Shown piece after piece: positions 34,290 through 41,714 of a DNA stretch of 64,000 bases. The DNA lies in contig NZ_CANNBW010000009.1 in assembly GCF_947502995.1 (NCBI RefSeq), positions 1 through 64,000 on the forward strand. The letters are read 5' to 3'. Under the pieces are notes generated by a model, which saw only the letters and a program-made list of their open reading frames with translations, was not told the origin of the DNA and searched no databases. Source of the DNA: an uncultured Tenacibaculum sp. Its GTDB lineage: Bacteria > Bacteroidota > Bacteroidia > Flavobacteriales > Flavobacteriaceae. Each line of letters starts with the position of its first letter. Position 1 is the stretch's first letter. A program made the position numbers and the translations under genes.

Positions 34290-34742
34290 ATGAAAAATTT
34301 AATTCTATTTGTTTTATGTATTAGTTTGTGTTTAGCGTGTACAGGAAACACAATATATAAGGAACCTGATAATTTAATTCCTAGAGATTCTATGGTTTCC
34401 TTACTAACTGATATGCATATTGCTGCTGCTGCAAAGCCAATAAAAAATTTAGATCAAAAAAGAGATTTAAATTATATGCTGTTAGTGTATGATAAATATA
34501 AAATAGATAGTCTTCGTTTTGAACAAAGTAACACATTTTATACTTCTAAAATTGATGAGTATGATAAATTACTTAAAGATGTAAGGAGAAGTTTAGAAGC
34601 TAAGGCAAGTGTGTATCAACTTGAGAAAAACAAAAGAGATTCAATCAAGAAAAGTAAGTTGAAGATTAAAGATTCAATTGAAGTTAAAAAAGGAGTCAAG
34701 ATTAAAAAAGATAGTTCGAAAGTTCAAAATGAAGATGAGTAA
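34290..34742 (+). CDS. DUF4296-family lipoprotein
   Basis: A 150-residue lipoprotein beginning immediately after the pyrC stop. The signal sequence has the lipobox CISLCLACTGN with Cys near residue 17. The DUF4296 region includes LIPRDSMVSLLTDMHIAAA and YDKYKIDSLRFEQSNTFYTS. A Lys/Ser-rich charged tail follows. The function is unknown; the family is typical of Bacteroidota and often follows pyrC in this operon. Confidence 0.8.
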   Translation: MKNLILFVLCISLCLACTGNTIYKEPDNLIPRDSMVSLLTDMHIAAAAKPIKNLDQKRDLNYMLLVYDKYKIDSLRFEQSNTFYTSKIDEYDKLLKDVRRSLEAKASVYQLEKNKRDSIKKSKLKIKDSIEVKKGVKIKKDSSKVQNEDE

Positions 34743-34762
34743 ATCTTTAATCTAATCTGCGA

Positions 34763-35767
34763 TTATTTTAAATAGTCAGTACAAACATCTTTAATTACTT
34801 TTTCAATAGGTTCAAAATTGAAATCTAAATTATTTATAATCTTTTCTGAACTATAGTATTCCTTGTTATGAGCCGAACGAGCAGAGTTTTTTGTTAAAAA
34901 AGGTTGTTTTCTTGTGAGTAAAGTAAGTAACCAGTCTATTCTCCAAGCAATAGAAGTTACAAATGGGTTAACTCCAATACTAGGTTTTTTAACCTTAAAA
35001 TTGGTACCGATGCTTTGAAAAATTTCTTTAAAAGATTTATTTTCTGAAACTAAAATAAAACGTTCGTTTATTATATCTGAATTAGCTAGTTCTATTAAGG
35101 CTTTAGCAACATCTTTTACACCAACAAAGCCAGTAATGCCTTCAGTGTAAAATTTTAATCCTTTATGTACTTGGCTAAACATTTTACCAGATCCTTCTGT
35201 GTAAAAACCGCTTCCTAAAATAACACCAGGGTTTACAATTACGACATTCATGTCTTCTTGGCTTCCCCTCCACACTTCCATTTCTGCACCATATTTACTA
35301 ATGGCATAACCGTGTTTATCTTTTGTGTCTATCCATTCATTTTCTTCATTTACAATTCCATTATTAATAGCATCTCCAACAGCAGCTATGGAACTAACAA
35401 AGCAAAATTTATGTATGTTGTTATCTATTGAAAAGTTAATCAAGTTAGCAGTTCCTTCAATGTTTACTTTTCTCATTTGCTTATAATCTTTTGGATCAAA
35501 AGAAACTAACGCAGCACAATGATAAACATAGGTGTAAGATTTTGAGAATACTTTTTCTAAAGAAGGAATATCTGTAATATCAGCCTGAATCCAATGAATC
35601 TTTTCAAATAATTCATTAAAGTTTTCAGTATAATAAGAGAACACTTTTTTAGTAGCAGCTATCTTTTCTTTTGATCTATAAATAGCAGTGATATTATCAT
35701 TTTCTGTAGAAAGAAAATATAATAAATGAGATCCTACCAAACCTGTTCCTCCAGTAACTAAAATCAT
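34763..35767 (-). CDS. NAD-dependent epimerase/dehydratase family protein
   Basis: A 334-residue extended short-chain dehydrogenase/reductase. ILVTGGTGLVGSHLLYFL holds the N-terminal NAD(P)-binding glycine motif. YVYHCAALVSF and FVSSIAAVGD follow, and YAISKYGAEMEVWRG contains the catalytic Tyr-x3-Lys. This order fits the NAD-epimerase/3-beta-HSD branch; the substrate (sugar nucleotide or steroid-like compound) is not determinable. It converges on the DUF4296 gene and sits downstream of a lipoprotein gene with a terminator between. Confidence 0.85.
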   Translation of the reverse strand: MILVTGGTGLVGSHLLYFLSTENDNITAIYRSKEKIAATKKVFSYYTENFNELFEKIHWIQADITDIPSLEKVFSKSYTYVYHCAALVSFDPKDYKQMRKVNIEGTANLINFSIDNNIHKFCFVSSIAAVGDAINNGIVNEENEWIDTKDKHGYAISKYGAEMEVWRGSQEDMNVVIVNPGVILGSGFYTEGSGKMFSQVHKGLKFYTEGITGFVGVKDVAKALIELANSDIINERFILVSENKSFKEIFQSIGTNFKVKKPSIGVNPFVTSIAWRIDWLLTLLTRKQPFLTKNSARSAHNKEYYSSEKIINNLDFNFEPIEKVIKDVCTDYLK

Positions 35768-35784
35768 AATTCAAAAATATGGAT

Positions 35785-35810
35785 AAAAAAAGATTGCCTA
35801 AAAGCAACCT
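35785..35810 (-). terminator. Intrinsic terminator after the lipoprotein gene
   Basis: On the minus strand AGGTTGC and GCAATCT (35804-35810 and 35791-35797) pair with one G-T, followed by six Ts. It lies 23 bases after the stop of the 35834-36445 gene and separates it from the epimerase gene. Confidence 0.65.
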
Positions 35811-35833
35811 TTAAATTTTATAATGATTTGTTG

Positions 35834-36445
35834 TTATGATTGAACAGGAATATTATTTATTTGAATTTTAACATCAAATTCTATTTGTCCATTCGATCCA
35901 TTACCTTCTACAATTCTAGTAATTTTAATAAGTCCTTTATTCTCGTAAGAATCTTGAAACTCAATAATATCACCAACACTTAATTCAGTAACAGATTGTG
36001 TTGTTGGTTTAGCAACGCTGTTTAATTCAGATTCTAAAGTAATTGCATCAAAATCAGCAGCTGTTAAAACAGTAGATTTAGCAAAGAAACACTCTTTTTT
36101 ATCTGCATCTGCAATAGCTGTTAAATCAAAAACATCCGTTGGATAATTTTTTACAGAAGCAAAAGAAGCCTTTCTTGTAGTTCCATAGAAATAACCAAAA
36201 TCCCAAGTGCTTCCTGTTGTAGAGGCCTCACTAATTTTATGAATACTATTGTTGTAAAAAGTCATAAATGTAGATGAAGTTTCATCACCTAATGGAGCTG
36301 CTAATAATCTAGCAGAATAAGTAGTTACTGCAGCTGGTGGATCAACTGGTTCTGGGTCAATAATTTCTTCACTACCACAGCTCGTCAAAATAAATAAATT
36401 CGTAATTAAAGCTAAAAATAACGGGAATTTAAGTATGTTCTTCAT
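35834..36445 (-). CDS. Lipoprotein of unknown function
   Basis: A 203-residue lipoprotein. The signal sequence ends LFILTSCGSEEI with Cys at residue 23. A Pro/Asp/Glu-rich linker (IIDPEPVDPPAAV) leads to a mature domain with segments STTGSTWDFGYFYGTTRKAS and VGDIIEFQDSYENKGLIKI. The pattern of a mixed, beta-rich domain is seen in several flavobacterial outer-membrane lipoproteins, but I cannot assign a family. It is the sole gene of its transcript. Residues before position 45 suggest surface exposure on a flexible stalk. Confidence 0.6.
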   Translation of the reverse strand: MKNILKFPLFLALITNLFILTSCGSEEIIDPEPVDPPAAVTTYSARLLAAPLGDETSSTFMTFYNNSIHKISEASTTGSTWDFGYFYGTTRKASFASVKNYPTDVFDLTAIADADKKECFFAKSTVLTAADFDAITLESELNSVAKPTTQSVTELSVGDIIEFQDSYENKGLIKITRIVEGNGSNGQIEFDVKIQINNIPVQS

Positions 36446-36603
36446 TTCTCTAAATTTTATTTAAGTTATCAAATTTAATTTTTAGACCATAAAAAATAGA
36501 AGAAGTCACATAAAAGAAACATTAATTTTTTCTTAAGGTTTAAAAACATAAATTAATACAATGGTTTCTAAAGATTCTTATGAAATTAAAATTTTGTAAA
36601 TGG

Positions 36604-36611
36604 TATATTTG
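36604..36611 (+). promoter_or_regulatory. -7 promoter element for tyrS
   Basis: TATATTTG matches the TAnnTTTG consensus exactly, 23 bases upstream of the tyrS ATG. No -33 TTTG is seen at the expected distance. Confidence 0.5.
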
Positions 36612-36634
36612 TCTTTTCAAAGTAATTTACACCA

Positions 36635-37939
36635 ATGACTGAAAATTTAGTAAAAGAACTAGAGTGGCGTGGAATGATCCACGATATTATGCCAGGAACA
36701 GAAGAACAACTTCAAAAACAAATGACAAGTGCCTATATTGGGTTCGATCCTACTTCCGATTCACTTCATATAGGAAGTTTAGTGCCTATTATTTTATTAG
36801 TGCACTTAGAAAAAGCAGGACATAAACCTATTGCTTTAGTTGGTGGAGCTACAGGAATGATTGGTGATCCTTCTGGTAAATCTGATGAAAGAAATTTACT
36901 AAATGAAGAAACGTTAGCAAAGAATGTGGCAGGTATTAAAGCAACTTTAGCACGTTTTTTAGATTTTAATAGTGAAAAAGAAAATGCTCCAGTTTTAGTG
37001 AATAATTACGATTGGATGAAAGATTTTTCTTTTATAGAATTTGCTAGAGACGTAGGTAAGAGAATTACTGTAAACTACATGATGGCTAAAGATTCTGTAA
37101 AAAAGAGAATTTCTGGTGAAGCTGGTAGCGGAATGTCATTTACTGAATTTACTTATCAATTAATTCAAGGATACGATTTTTACCATTTACATAAAACACA
37201 TAAATGTGCTTTACAAATGGGAGGTTCAGATCAATGGGGGAACATTACTACAGGAACCGAATTAGTAAGAAGAATGAACCCAGGAGAAGATGCAAAAGCA
37301 TTTGCGATGACTTGTCCATTAATTACAAAAGCAGATGGTTCTAAATTTGGTAAAACTGAAGGTGGAAATGTTTGGTTAGATGCTAGCAAAACTTCAGTAT
37401 ACAAGTTTTACCAATTTTGGTTAAATACTACAGATGTAGATGCTGAAAAGTATATTAAAATATTTACGTTTTTAGATAAAGAAACGATTGATAATTTAAT
37501 AGAAGAACATAAAGAAGCTCCACACCAAAGAGCTTTACAAAAGAAATTAGCAGAAGAGGTTACTACTTTTGTGCACTCTAAAGAAGAGTTAGACAAAGCA
37601 ATTGCTGCTTCTAATATTTTATTTGGCAAATCTACAGACGAAGATTTAAAAGGTTTAGATGAACAAACGTTTTTAGATATTTTTGAAGGTGTACCTCAGG
37701 CGATTATCGAGAAAGCTGAAATTGAAGCTGGATTAGATATGATTGGTGCATTAGCAGCAAAAACACAATTCCTAAAATCAAACGGAGATGCTAGAAGAGC
37801 TTTAAAAGAAAACTCGATAGCGGTAAATAAAGTAAAAGTAAAAGAAGACTACAAGATTACATCAAATGATTTAGTCGCAAACAAATATGTAATTCTTCAG
37901 AGAGGTAAAAGAAATTATTTCTTATTAAAAATAGAATAA
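36635..37939 (+). CDS. tyrS: Tyrosyl-tRNA synthetase
   Basis: A 434-residue class I aminoacyl-tRNA synthetase charging tRNA-Tyr. The HIGH-like motif is His45-Ile-Gly-Ser48 in [11 protein letters not shown]. The KMSKS-like motif is KFGKT at residues 237-241. [10 protein letters not shown] carries conserved tyrosine-binding residues. The C-terminal S4-like RNA-binding domain has [19 protein letters not shown]. Length agrees with the family. A small Cys-rich gene ends directly against its stop on the other strand. Confidence 0.97.
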   Translation: MTENLVKELEWRGMIHDIMPGTEEQLQKQMTSAYIGFDPTSDSLHIGSLVPIILLVHLEKAGHKPIALVGGATGMIGDPSGKSDERNLLNEETLAKNVAGIKATLARFLDFNSEKENAPVLVNNYDWMKDFSFIEFARDVGKRITVNYMMAKDSVKKRISGEAGSGMSFTEFTYQLIQGYDFYHLHKTHKCALQMGGSDQWGNITTGTELVRRMNPGEDAKAFAMTCPLITKADGSKFGKTEGGNVWLDASKTSVYKFYQFWLNTTDVDAEKYIKIFTFLDKETIDNLIEEHKEAPHQRALQKKLAEEVTTFVHSKEELDKAIAASNILFGKSTDEDLKGLDEQTFLDIFEGVPQAIIEKAEIEAGLDMIGALAAKTQFLKSNGDARRALKENSIAVNKVKVKEDYKITSNDLVANKYVILQRGKRNYFLLKIE

Positions 37940-38122
37940 TTAAGAAGCTATCTTAATATCAAAACTTAAAGGGCATCGCTTACAGTTGATGCCTTTTTTC
38001 TTATACTTATTACAACACTTGCTTTTAGGTTTTAAACAGTTACTAGCACAAGCTGTACTACAAGCACTAATTTGAGGTAGTGTCTTAACTATTTCTTTTT
38101 TAGGTGTGTAAAAAACAATCAT
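37940..38122 (-). CDS. Small cysteine-rich protein
   Basis: A 60-residue protein with seven cysteines at residues 21, 25, 29, 36, 37, 47 and 50, in the pattern C-x3-C-x3-C-x6-CC-x9-C-x2-C. The central CCNKYKKKG and following CKRCP look like a conserved metal-binding or disulfide core, and I recall similar short proteins in other flavobacteria. Its stop abuts the tyrS stop with no gap. No signal peptide is seen, so a cytoplasmic zinc or iron site is likelier than disulfides. The function is unknown. Confidence 0.6.
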   Translation of the reverse strand: MIVFYTPKKEIVKTLPQISACSTACASNCLKPKSKCCNKYKKKGINCKRCPLSFDIKIAS

Positions 38123-38249
38123 ACTTTCTGTAAATTCGGTACAAATATAATTATTTATTTAGAATAAATTAAAATAAAATTTTATTTGTAACGAAATGAG
38201 GAAATTAATCTACTTATTACAGAAATCAAAAGCTATTTAAAAGACAACT

Positions 38250-38768
38250 ATGAAAAGATTAATTTTAGAAAGTAAGTTTACAACTCATCAAAAACTTCAT
38301 GTTTTACTTTGTACAGGATTTCCAATAGTGGCAATCATTAATCTAATCTATAGAGTAAAACCATTTTTTTTAAAAAGTTTAATCGTACTATTTTTTATAA
38401 TCCTATTAATAGCTATGATATGTTCTATTTTCCTAAAGAAAGGAATTGTAAAAGAAAATAATAATCTGTATCAAGCAACTTTCTTGTTCGATAAATTATT
38501 ACAGAAAAAGAAAGTCGACTTAAATCAGAAATCTAAAGTTTCTATTTTAAAATTCAAACGAAGTCAAAAAATGGCTTGGTTTTCAGTAGCAAATCCAGAT
38601 GCTTCTTTAACTTATTTAAGATCAGATGTAACGTTGTTGAATGAAAAACATACTACTAAAGATGTTTTGGTTTCGTTAGATGACGAAGAAAAAGCAAATC
38701 AAGTAGTTGCTTTTCTTGAAGAATATTTTCAATTCGAATATGAGATTTATAGTCCAGATTTCTCTTAA
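38250..38768 (+). CDS. Two-helix membrane protein of unknown function
   Basis: A 172-residue protein with two membrane helices (about residues 19-37 and 40-64), then a soluble region of about 105 residues carrying segments like LNQKSKVSILKFKRSQKMAW and DVLVSLDDEEKANQVVAFLE. The layout resembles small flavobacterial proteins with a PH-like fold after paired helices, but no motif proves it. It is 21 bases upstream of the aspartic protease gene on the same strand, so the two may be co-transcribed. Confidence 0.6.
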   Translation: MKRLILESKFTTHQKLHVLLCTGFPIVAIINLIYRVKPFFLKSLIVLFFIILLIAMICSIFLKKGIVKENNNLYQATFLFDKLLQKKKVDLNQKSKVSILKFKRSQKMAWFSVANPDASLTYLRSDVTLLNEKHTTKDVLVSLDDEEKANQVVAFLEEYFQFEYEIYSPDFS

Positions 38769-38789
38769 AATTCCCACTAAACAAACAAG

Positions 38790-40022
38790 ATGCTAAAAAG
38801 AATTATAATTATTATATCGTCATTAATAGGAATCATTATTCTCTTAGGAGGAATAAGTTTATATTATTTTTTACAACAACAGAAAAAGTTAAGTGAAGGT
38901 GAACTATATTTTGGAGAAAAAAAATCCATTACAATTCCGTTTTATTATTCAACATCCGGACATATACTTATTGATGTAAAGTTTGATAACAGTAAAAAAG
39001 TATATCCTTTTATTTTGGATAGTGGAGCTTCTAACTTTATTTTTAAGCATCATTCAAATGAGTTTGAGTTAGAATCAAACGGAAAAATGATAGGTAGAGG
39101 AGCAACAGGTAACTTTTTTCTAGCGAGTGTTAAAAAAGTAAACGCAATTGAAATTGGTCAAATGCGTATTGAAAATTTGAATTTTAAAGAACTTGGTTTT
39201 AATTTTAATTGTACTGATGAAATTTATGGGTTAATTGGTAATGGAACCATGAAAAACGTAGATTGGCAAATAGATTTTGAAAATCAGCAAATAACAATAA
39301 CACAATCTTTAAATGATTTGAAATTCAATGAAAACAAAATAGAAATACCATTACATGTGAACAAATCTAGTTTTCATATCAGAACATCAATTCAGTTCTC
39401 AAAAGAAAAGAAATCGAAGTCAGTAATTATAGATTTAGGAAACAACGGTGTACTTTCTTTAGTAGAAAAATCAGTGTTAAAGGATTCTTTAAAATTACAA
39501 ACCAGAAAATATCTCGGACGAAGTTCAGAAGGTTTAGGTGGAGAATCTAAATCTAGTGATACAGAAAAACTAGTACTTTTAGATTCTCTGTATTTCAAAA
39601 AAACTCCGTTCAACATTCAAAAAATTCCTGCTCTTATGTCTCCAACTTCAGCTAATTTGTTGGGATTAGGTTTTTTCAAAAAGTACAAGACAACACTAAG
39701 TTGGAAATCAAAGAAAATGATTTTAGAACCTTATGATAGTATTCCGAATTTTATATGGAAATCTACTGGTTTAGGAACAAAATTCGATGAAGAAAGTAAT
39801 AAACTGATTGTAAAAAGTATTCTAGAAAATTCTTCAGCAGATAAAATGAAAATTCCTTTAAATGCAGAGGTTTTATCATACAACGATGAATCAATGAATT
39901 CAGAAAAAGCACTTTGTGAATATAGAAATAAAAAAAACACATCAGATTCCTTAAAAGTCAAGATAAAGCATAATAATTCTGTTAAAGAAATAATGATAGT
40001 AAAAGAGCTTGTTTTTCAGTAA
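38790..40022 (+). CDS. Retropepsin-like aspartic protease with PDZ domain
   Basis: A 410-residue membrane-anchored protein. A hydrophobic N-terminal helix (residues about 4-27) is followed by a protease domain with the catalytic-type triplet Asp77-Ser78-Gly79 in FILDSGASNFIF. A second lobe contains VIIDLGNNGVLSL, in which the canonical Thr/Ser after Asp is Leu. This Asp-Leu-Gly may reduce activity. The C-terminus (about 315-410) fits a PDZ domain (LENSSADKMKIPLNAEVLSYN). The active site likely faces the periplasm. Such proteins occur widely in Bacteroidota; the substrate is unknown. Confidence 0.75.
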   Translation: MLKRIIIIISSLIGIIILLGGISLYYFLQQQKKLSEGELYFGEKKSITIPFYYSTSGHILIDVKFDNSKKVYPFILDSGASNFIFKHHSNEFELESNGKMIGRGATGNFFLASVKKVNAIEIGQMRIENLNFKELGFNFNCTDEIYGLIGNGTMKNVDWQIDFENQQITITQSLNDLKFNENKIEIPLHVNKSSFHIRTSIQFSKEKKSKSVIIDLGNNGVLSLVEKSVLKDSLKLQTRKYLGRSSEGLGGESKSSDTEKLVLLDSLYFKKTPFNIQKIPALMSPTSANLLGLGFFKKYKTTLSWKSKKMILEPYDSIPNFIWKSTGLGTKFDEESNKLIVKSILENSSADKMKIPLNAEVLSYNDESMNSEKALCEYRNKKNTSDSLKVKIKHNNSVKEIMIVKELVFQ

Positions 40023-40091
40023 AAATAGTGAAATTTAATTGCTGTTGTTTTAAAACTGATTTACCTTTGCAAGCCGATAAATAAGCTTTTT

Positions 40092-40460
40092 TTGAAGTTA
40101 AAATTAACAACATATTTCTTTGTACTGTTGTATTTAATTGCAATGTTGCGACCAATAGCTCCTTTTGTAGAGTACGCAATTAATTACGATTACATCGCTA
40201 AAGTTTTATGTATTAACAAAGACAAACCAGAACTTAGTTGTAAAGGTAAATGTCAATTAATGAAAAAGCTTAAGCAACAACAAGAAGATGATTTCAATTC
40301 TTTACGAATAGCTATGGAAGAATATCCAATAGGTTTTGTTTCTGTATTAGAAGTAAAGAAAAGAGATGATTACCAGCAAAAACAAAAAGCTAACTTCGGT
40401 TATCATAAAAACTATAAGTTTTTATATTATCCTTCAGTTTTTCATCCACCCACCGCATAA
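40092..40460 (+). CDS. Small membrane protein with a Cys motif, near metal-uptake genes
   Basis: A 122-residue protein with an N-terminal membrane or signal helix (TTYFFVLLYLIAMLRPIAP) and then three cysteines in VLCINKDKPELSCKGKCQLM (C-x9-C-x3-C). The start is a TTG at 40092; no ATG gives a complete helix. A Lys/Gln-rich tail ends near TA. It lies 192 bases upstream of a Met-rich transporter-like protein and a TonB-dependent receptor. I recall similar proteins near metal-transport genes in flavobacteria. Metal binding is inferred from the cysteines. Confidence 0.55.
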   Translation: MKLKLTTYFFVLLYLIAMLRPIAPFVEYAINYDYIAKVLCINKDKPELSCKGKCQLMKKLKQQQEDDFNSLRIAMEEYPIGFVSVLEVKKRDDYQQKQKANFGYHKNYKFLYYPSVFHPPTA

Positions 40461-40503
40461 TTTATTTATTAGGAAGTTCAATAACGGACTTACATCTTTT
40501 TAA

Positions 40504-40523
40504 GATTGATATTGCTATCAATC
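40504..40523 (+). promoter_or_regulatory. Perfect inverted repeat upstream of the metal-uptake operon
   Basis: GATTGATA (40504-40511) and TATCAATC (40516-40523) are perfect inverted arms with a 4-base spacer, in the intergenic region before the Met-rich protein gene. Its size and symmetry fit the binding site of a dimeric repressor, possibly metal-responsive. No regulator gene is adjacent. Confidence 0.5.
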
Positions 40524-40601
40524 AAGAAACTTATGTACAATAAATAAAATTAACATGAATTATTATTCTTTCCGATATCGTGAGAGTTTACTATTCATGC
40601 A

Positions 40602-40638
40602 GATTTCTGAATAGATTCAATTTTAAAATTCAGAAATC
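40602..40638 (+). promoter_or_regulatory. Hairpin in the leader of the Met-rich protein gene
   Basis: GATTTCTGAAT (40602-40612) pairs with ATTCAGAAATC (40628-40638) around a 15-base AT-rich loop, ending 14 bases before the start codon. It may act as an RNA hairpin controlling translation, or as a second operator. Confidence 0.4.
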
Positions 40639-40652
40639 AAAAATTATAATCG

Positions 40653-41684
40653 ATGAAAAACAAATTAATGATTGTTGCTATTTCGTTAATAGCAATGGTA
40701 AATACATACGCACAAGAAAAAGAAAATTTATGGACAGCAGGAAGACCTGATGGTCATGCGCCAATCTCTGTTATGGGAGATCATTATCACGGAAAAGGTG
40801 ATGTAATGTTCTCTTACAGATATATGAGAATGAATATGGAAGGTTTATTAGATGGAGCTTCAGATATTTCAAATGCAGCTGCTCACAATCGTGGTTACAT
40901 GGTAACACCACTTAATATGCCAATGGATATGCATATGATCGGAGTAATGTACGGTGTAACTGATAAAATCACAGTGATGGCTATGGCAATGTACATGCAA
41001 AATGAAATGGATTTACAAATGCGTATGCCAACAGGAATGACAAATCAATTTGCTACAGCTTCTTCTGGTTTTGGAGATATTAAAATCGGCGCTTTATATA
41101 AATTCATCAATAAAGATCGTCAATCGTTACATGCAAACGTTGGTTTATCAATTCCTACAGGAACTTTAGAAGCAAAAGATGTAACACCAATGTCTACTCC
41201 AAACGAAATTCAATTGCCTTATCCAATGCAAATCGGTAGTGGAACTTTTGATGCAGAATTAGGCTTAACATATTTAGGTCAAACTAATAACTTCTCTTGG
41301 GGAACACAGTTAAAAGGATTGTATCGTTTTGGAAGAAACGATTTCGATTATTCTTTAGGAAACCGCTATAATTTAAACTCTTGGTTTGCATATAAAACGA
41401 CAGAGTGGTTAAGCTTTTCTGCTAGAGGAGAAGTAGTTGCAGAAGAACGAATTAATGGAACAAATCCGAATTTAAATCCGATGATGGTAACTACTGCAGA
41501 TACTGCAAATTCTGGTGGTCAATATATTAATGGAGGAATTGGATTTAATATTTACATTCCTGAAGGAAGATTTAAAAATATACGATTCGGATTCGAATAT
41601 GCACAGCCATTATTTCAAGAACCTAATGGAATTCAATTAGAGAGAAGAGAGACATTAAGTTTCGGACTTCAATACGCATTATAA
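40653..41684 (+). CDS. Methionine-rich outer-membrane transporter-like protein
   Basis: A 343-residue exported protein with signal peptide (ending NTYAQ) and beta-barrel-like alternation to a C-terminal aromatic strand. It is strikingly rich in Met and His in residues 25-135, for example NMPMDMHMIGVMYG and VMAMAMYMQNEMDLQMRMP. Such clusters bind Cu(I) in known copper proteins. The family is the outer-membrane transporter/meta-pathway type. It precedes a TonB receptor and PepSY protein with short gaps (30 and 2 bases), so they are likely one operon. A role in copper handling is inferred, not shown. Confidence 0.7.
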   Translation: MKNKLMIVAISLIAMVNTYAQEKENLWTAGRPDGHAPISVMGDHYHGKGDVMFSYRYMRMNMEGLLDGASDISNAAAHNRGYMVTPLNMPMDMHMIGVMYGVTDKITVMAMAMYMQNEMDLQMRMPTGMTNQFATASSGFGDIKIGALYKFINKDRQSLHANVGLSIPTGTLEAKDVTPMSTPNEIQLPYPMQIGSGTFDAELGLTYLGQTNNFSWGTQLKGLYRFGRNDFDYSLGNRYNLNSWFAYKTTEWLSFSARGEVVAEERINGTNPNLNPMMVTTADTANSGGQYINGGIGFNIYIPEGRFKNIRFGFEYAQPLFQEPNGIQLERRETLSFGLQYAL

Positions 41685-41714
41685 GCCACAAAAACTTAAC
41701 GAAATAATATTAAA

